Below are positions 6,778-6,831 of a stretch of 6,831 nt of DNA, piece after piece (position 1 is the stretch's first letter; each line of letters begins with the position of its first letter). Location: NCBI GenBank assembly GCA_964236445.1, contig CAXSDR010000138.1, positions 1-6,831 of the forward strand, given 5' to 3'. Below the pieces are notes generated by a model, which was given only the letters and a program-made list of their open reading frames with translations, was not told the DNA's origin and did not search any database. A program made the translations under genes and the position numbers. This DNA comes from CAXSDR01 sp964236445. GTDB taxonomy: Bacteria; Actinomycetota; Actinomycetes; Motilibacterales; Motilibacteraceae.

Positions 6778-6831
6778 TCGGGGCGGGGAGAGTCGAACTC
6801 CCGATCTCCTGCCCCCAAAGCAGGCGCGCTA
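6778..6831 (-). tRNA. tRNA-Pro (anticodon UGG), 3' part; 5' end outside the window
   Basis: The 54 bases present fold as a tRNA. They show the 3' side of the D stem, the anticodon stem CCTGC/GCAGG around loop TTTGGGG (anticodon TGG at 6815-6817, proline), a five-base variable loop AGATC, the T arm GGGAG-TTCGACT-CTCCC, and the 3' acceptor strand CGCCCCG with discriminator A at 6778. CCA is not encoded. About 23 bases of the 5' end (acceptor 5' strand and most of the D arm) lie past 6831. A proline tRNA beside tig is also seen in mycobacteria. Confidence 0.93.

Overview
The window is a block of ordinary, high-GC actinobacterial chromosome. It contains seven protein genes plus the 3' part of a tRNA-Pro gene, all on the minus strand. 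The assignment to Actinobacteria rests on four things: strong GC bias, GTG starts, two adjacent clpP paralogues (clpP1 and clpP2) behind tig, and a ClgR-type box in front of clpP1. I cannot fix the genus. Nocardioidaceae or a Micrococcales family would fit the ClpP2 sequence, but that is an impression.

Reading in the direction of transcription (from high to low coordinates): tRNA-Pro(UGG), cut by the window edge, is followed by a strong GC hairpin. Then come tig (trigger factor, 5312-6682), a 121-bp regulatory gap with a ClgR-like operator, clpP1 (4570-5190), clpP2 (3775-4531, interrupted by an artificial run of 100 N), a 250-bp gap, clpX (2235-3524), a 170-bp gap with palindromes, an ABC-2 type exporter pair (ATPase 1138-2064, permease 303-1133), and the first 79 codons of valS (1-238).

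Functionally the right and centre form the cytosolic protein quality-control module. Trigger factor binds nascent chains at the ribosome exit. ClpX unfolds tagged substrates and feeds them to the mixed ClpP1P2 peptidase. The ABC pair is a separate two-gene transcription unit of unknown substrate lying between clpX and valS. valS may be made from a leaderless message, because a good -10 hexamer sits exactly six bases before its GTG.

I found no undescribed system. The most useful observations are: (1) the N run inside clpP2 is flanked on both sides by the same 12 bases, and collapsing it restores one intact 214-residue ClpP2 from a better start codon; (2) a near-perfect ClgR box lies upstream of clpP1P2; (3) valS may be leaderless; (4) there are several unexplained palindromes between operons.
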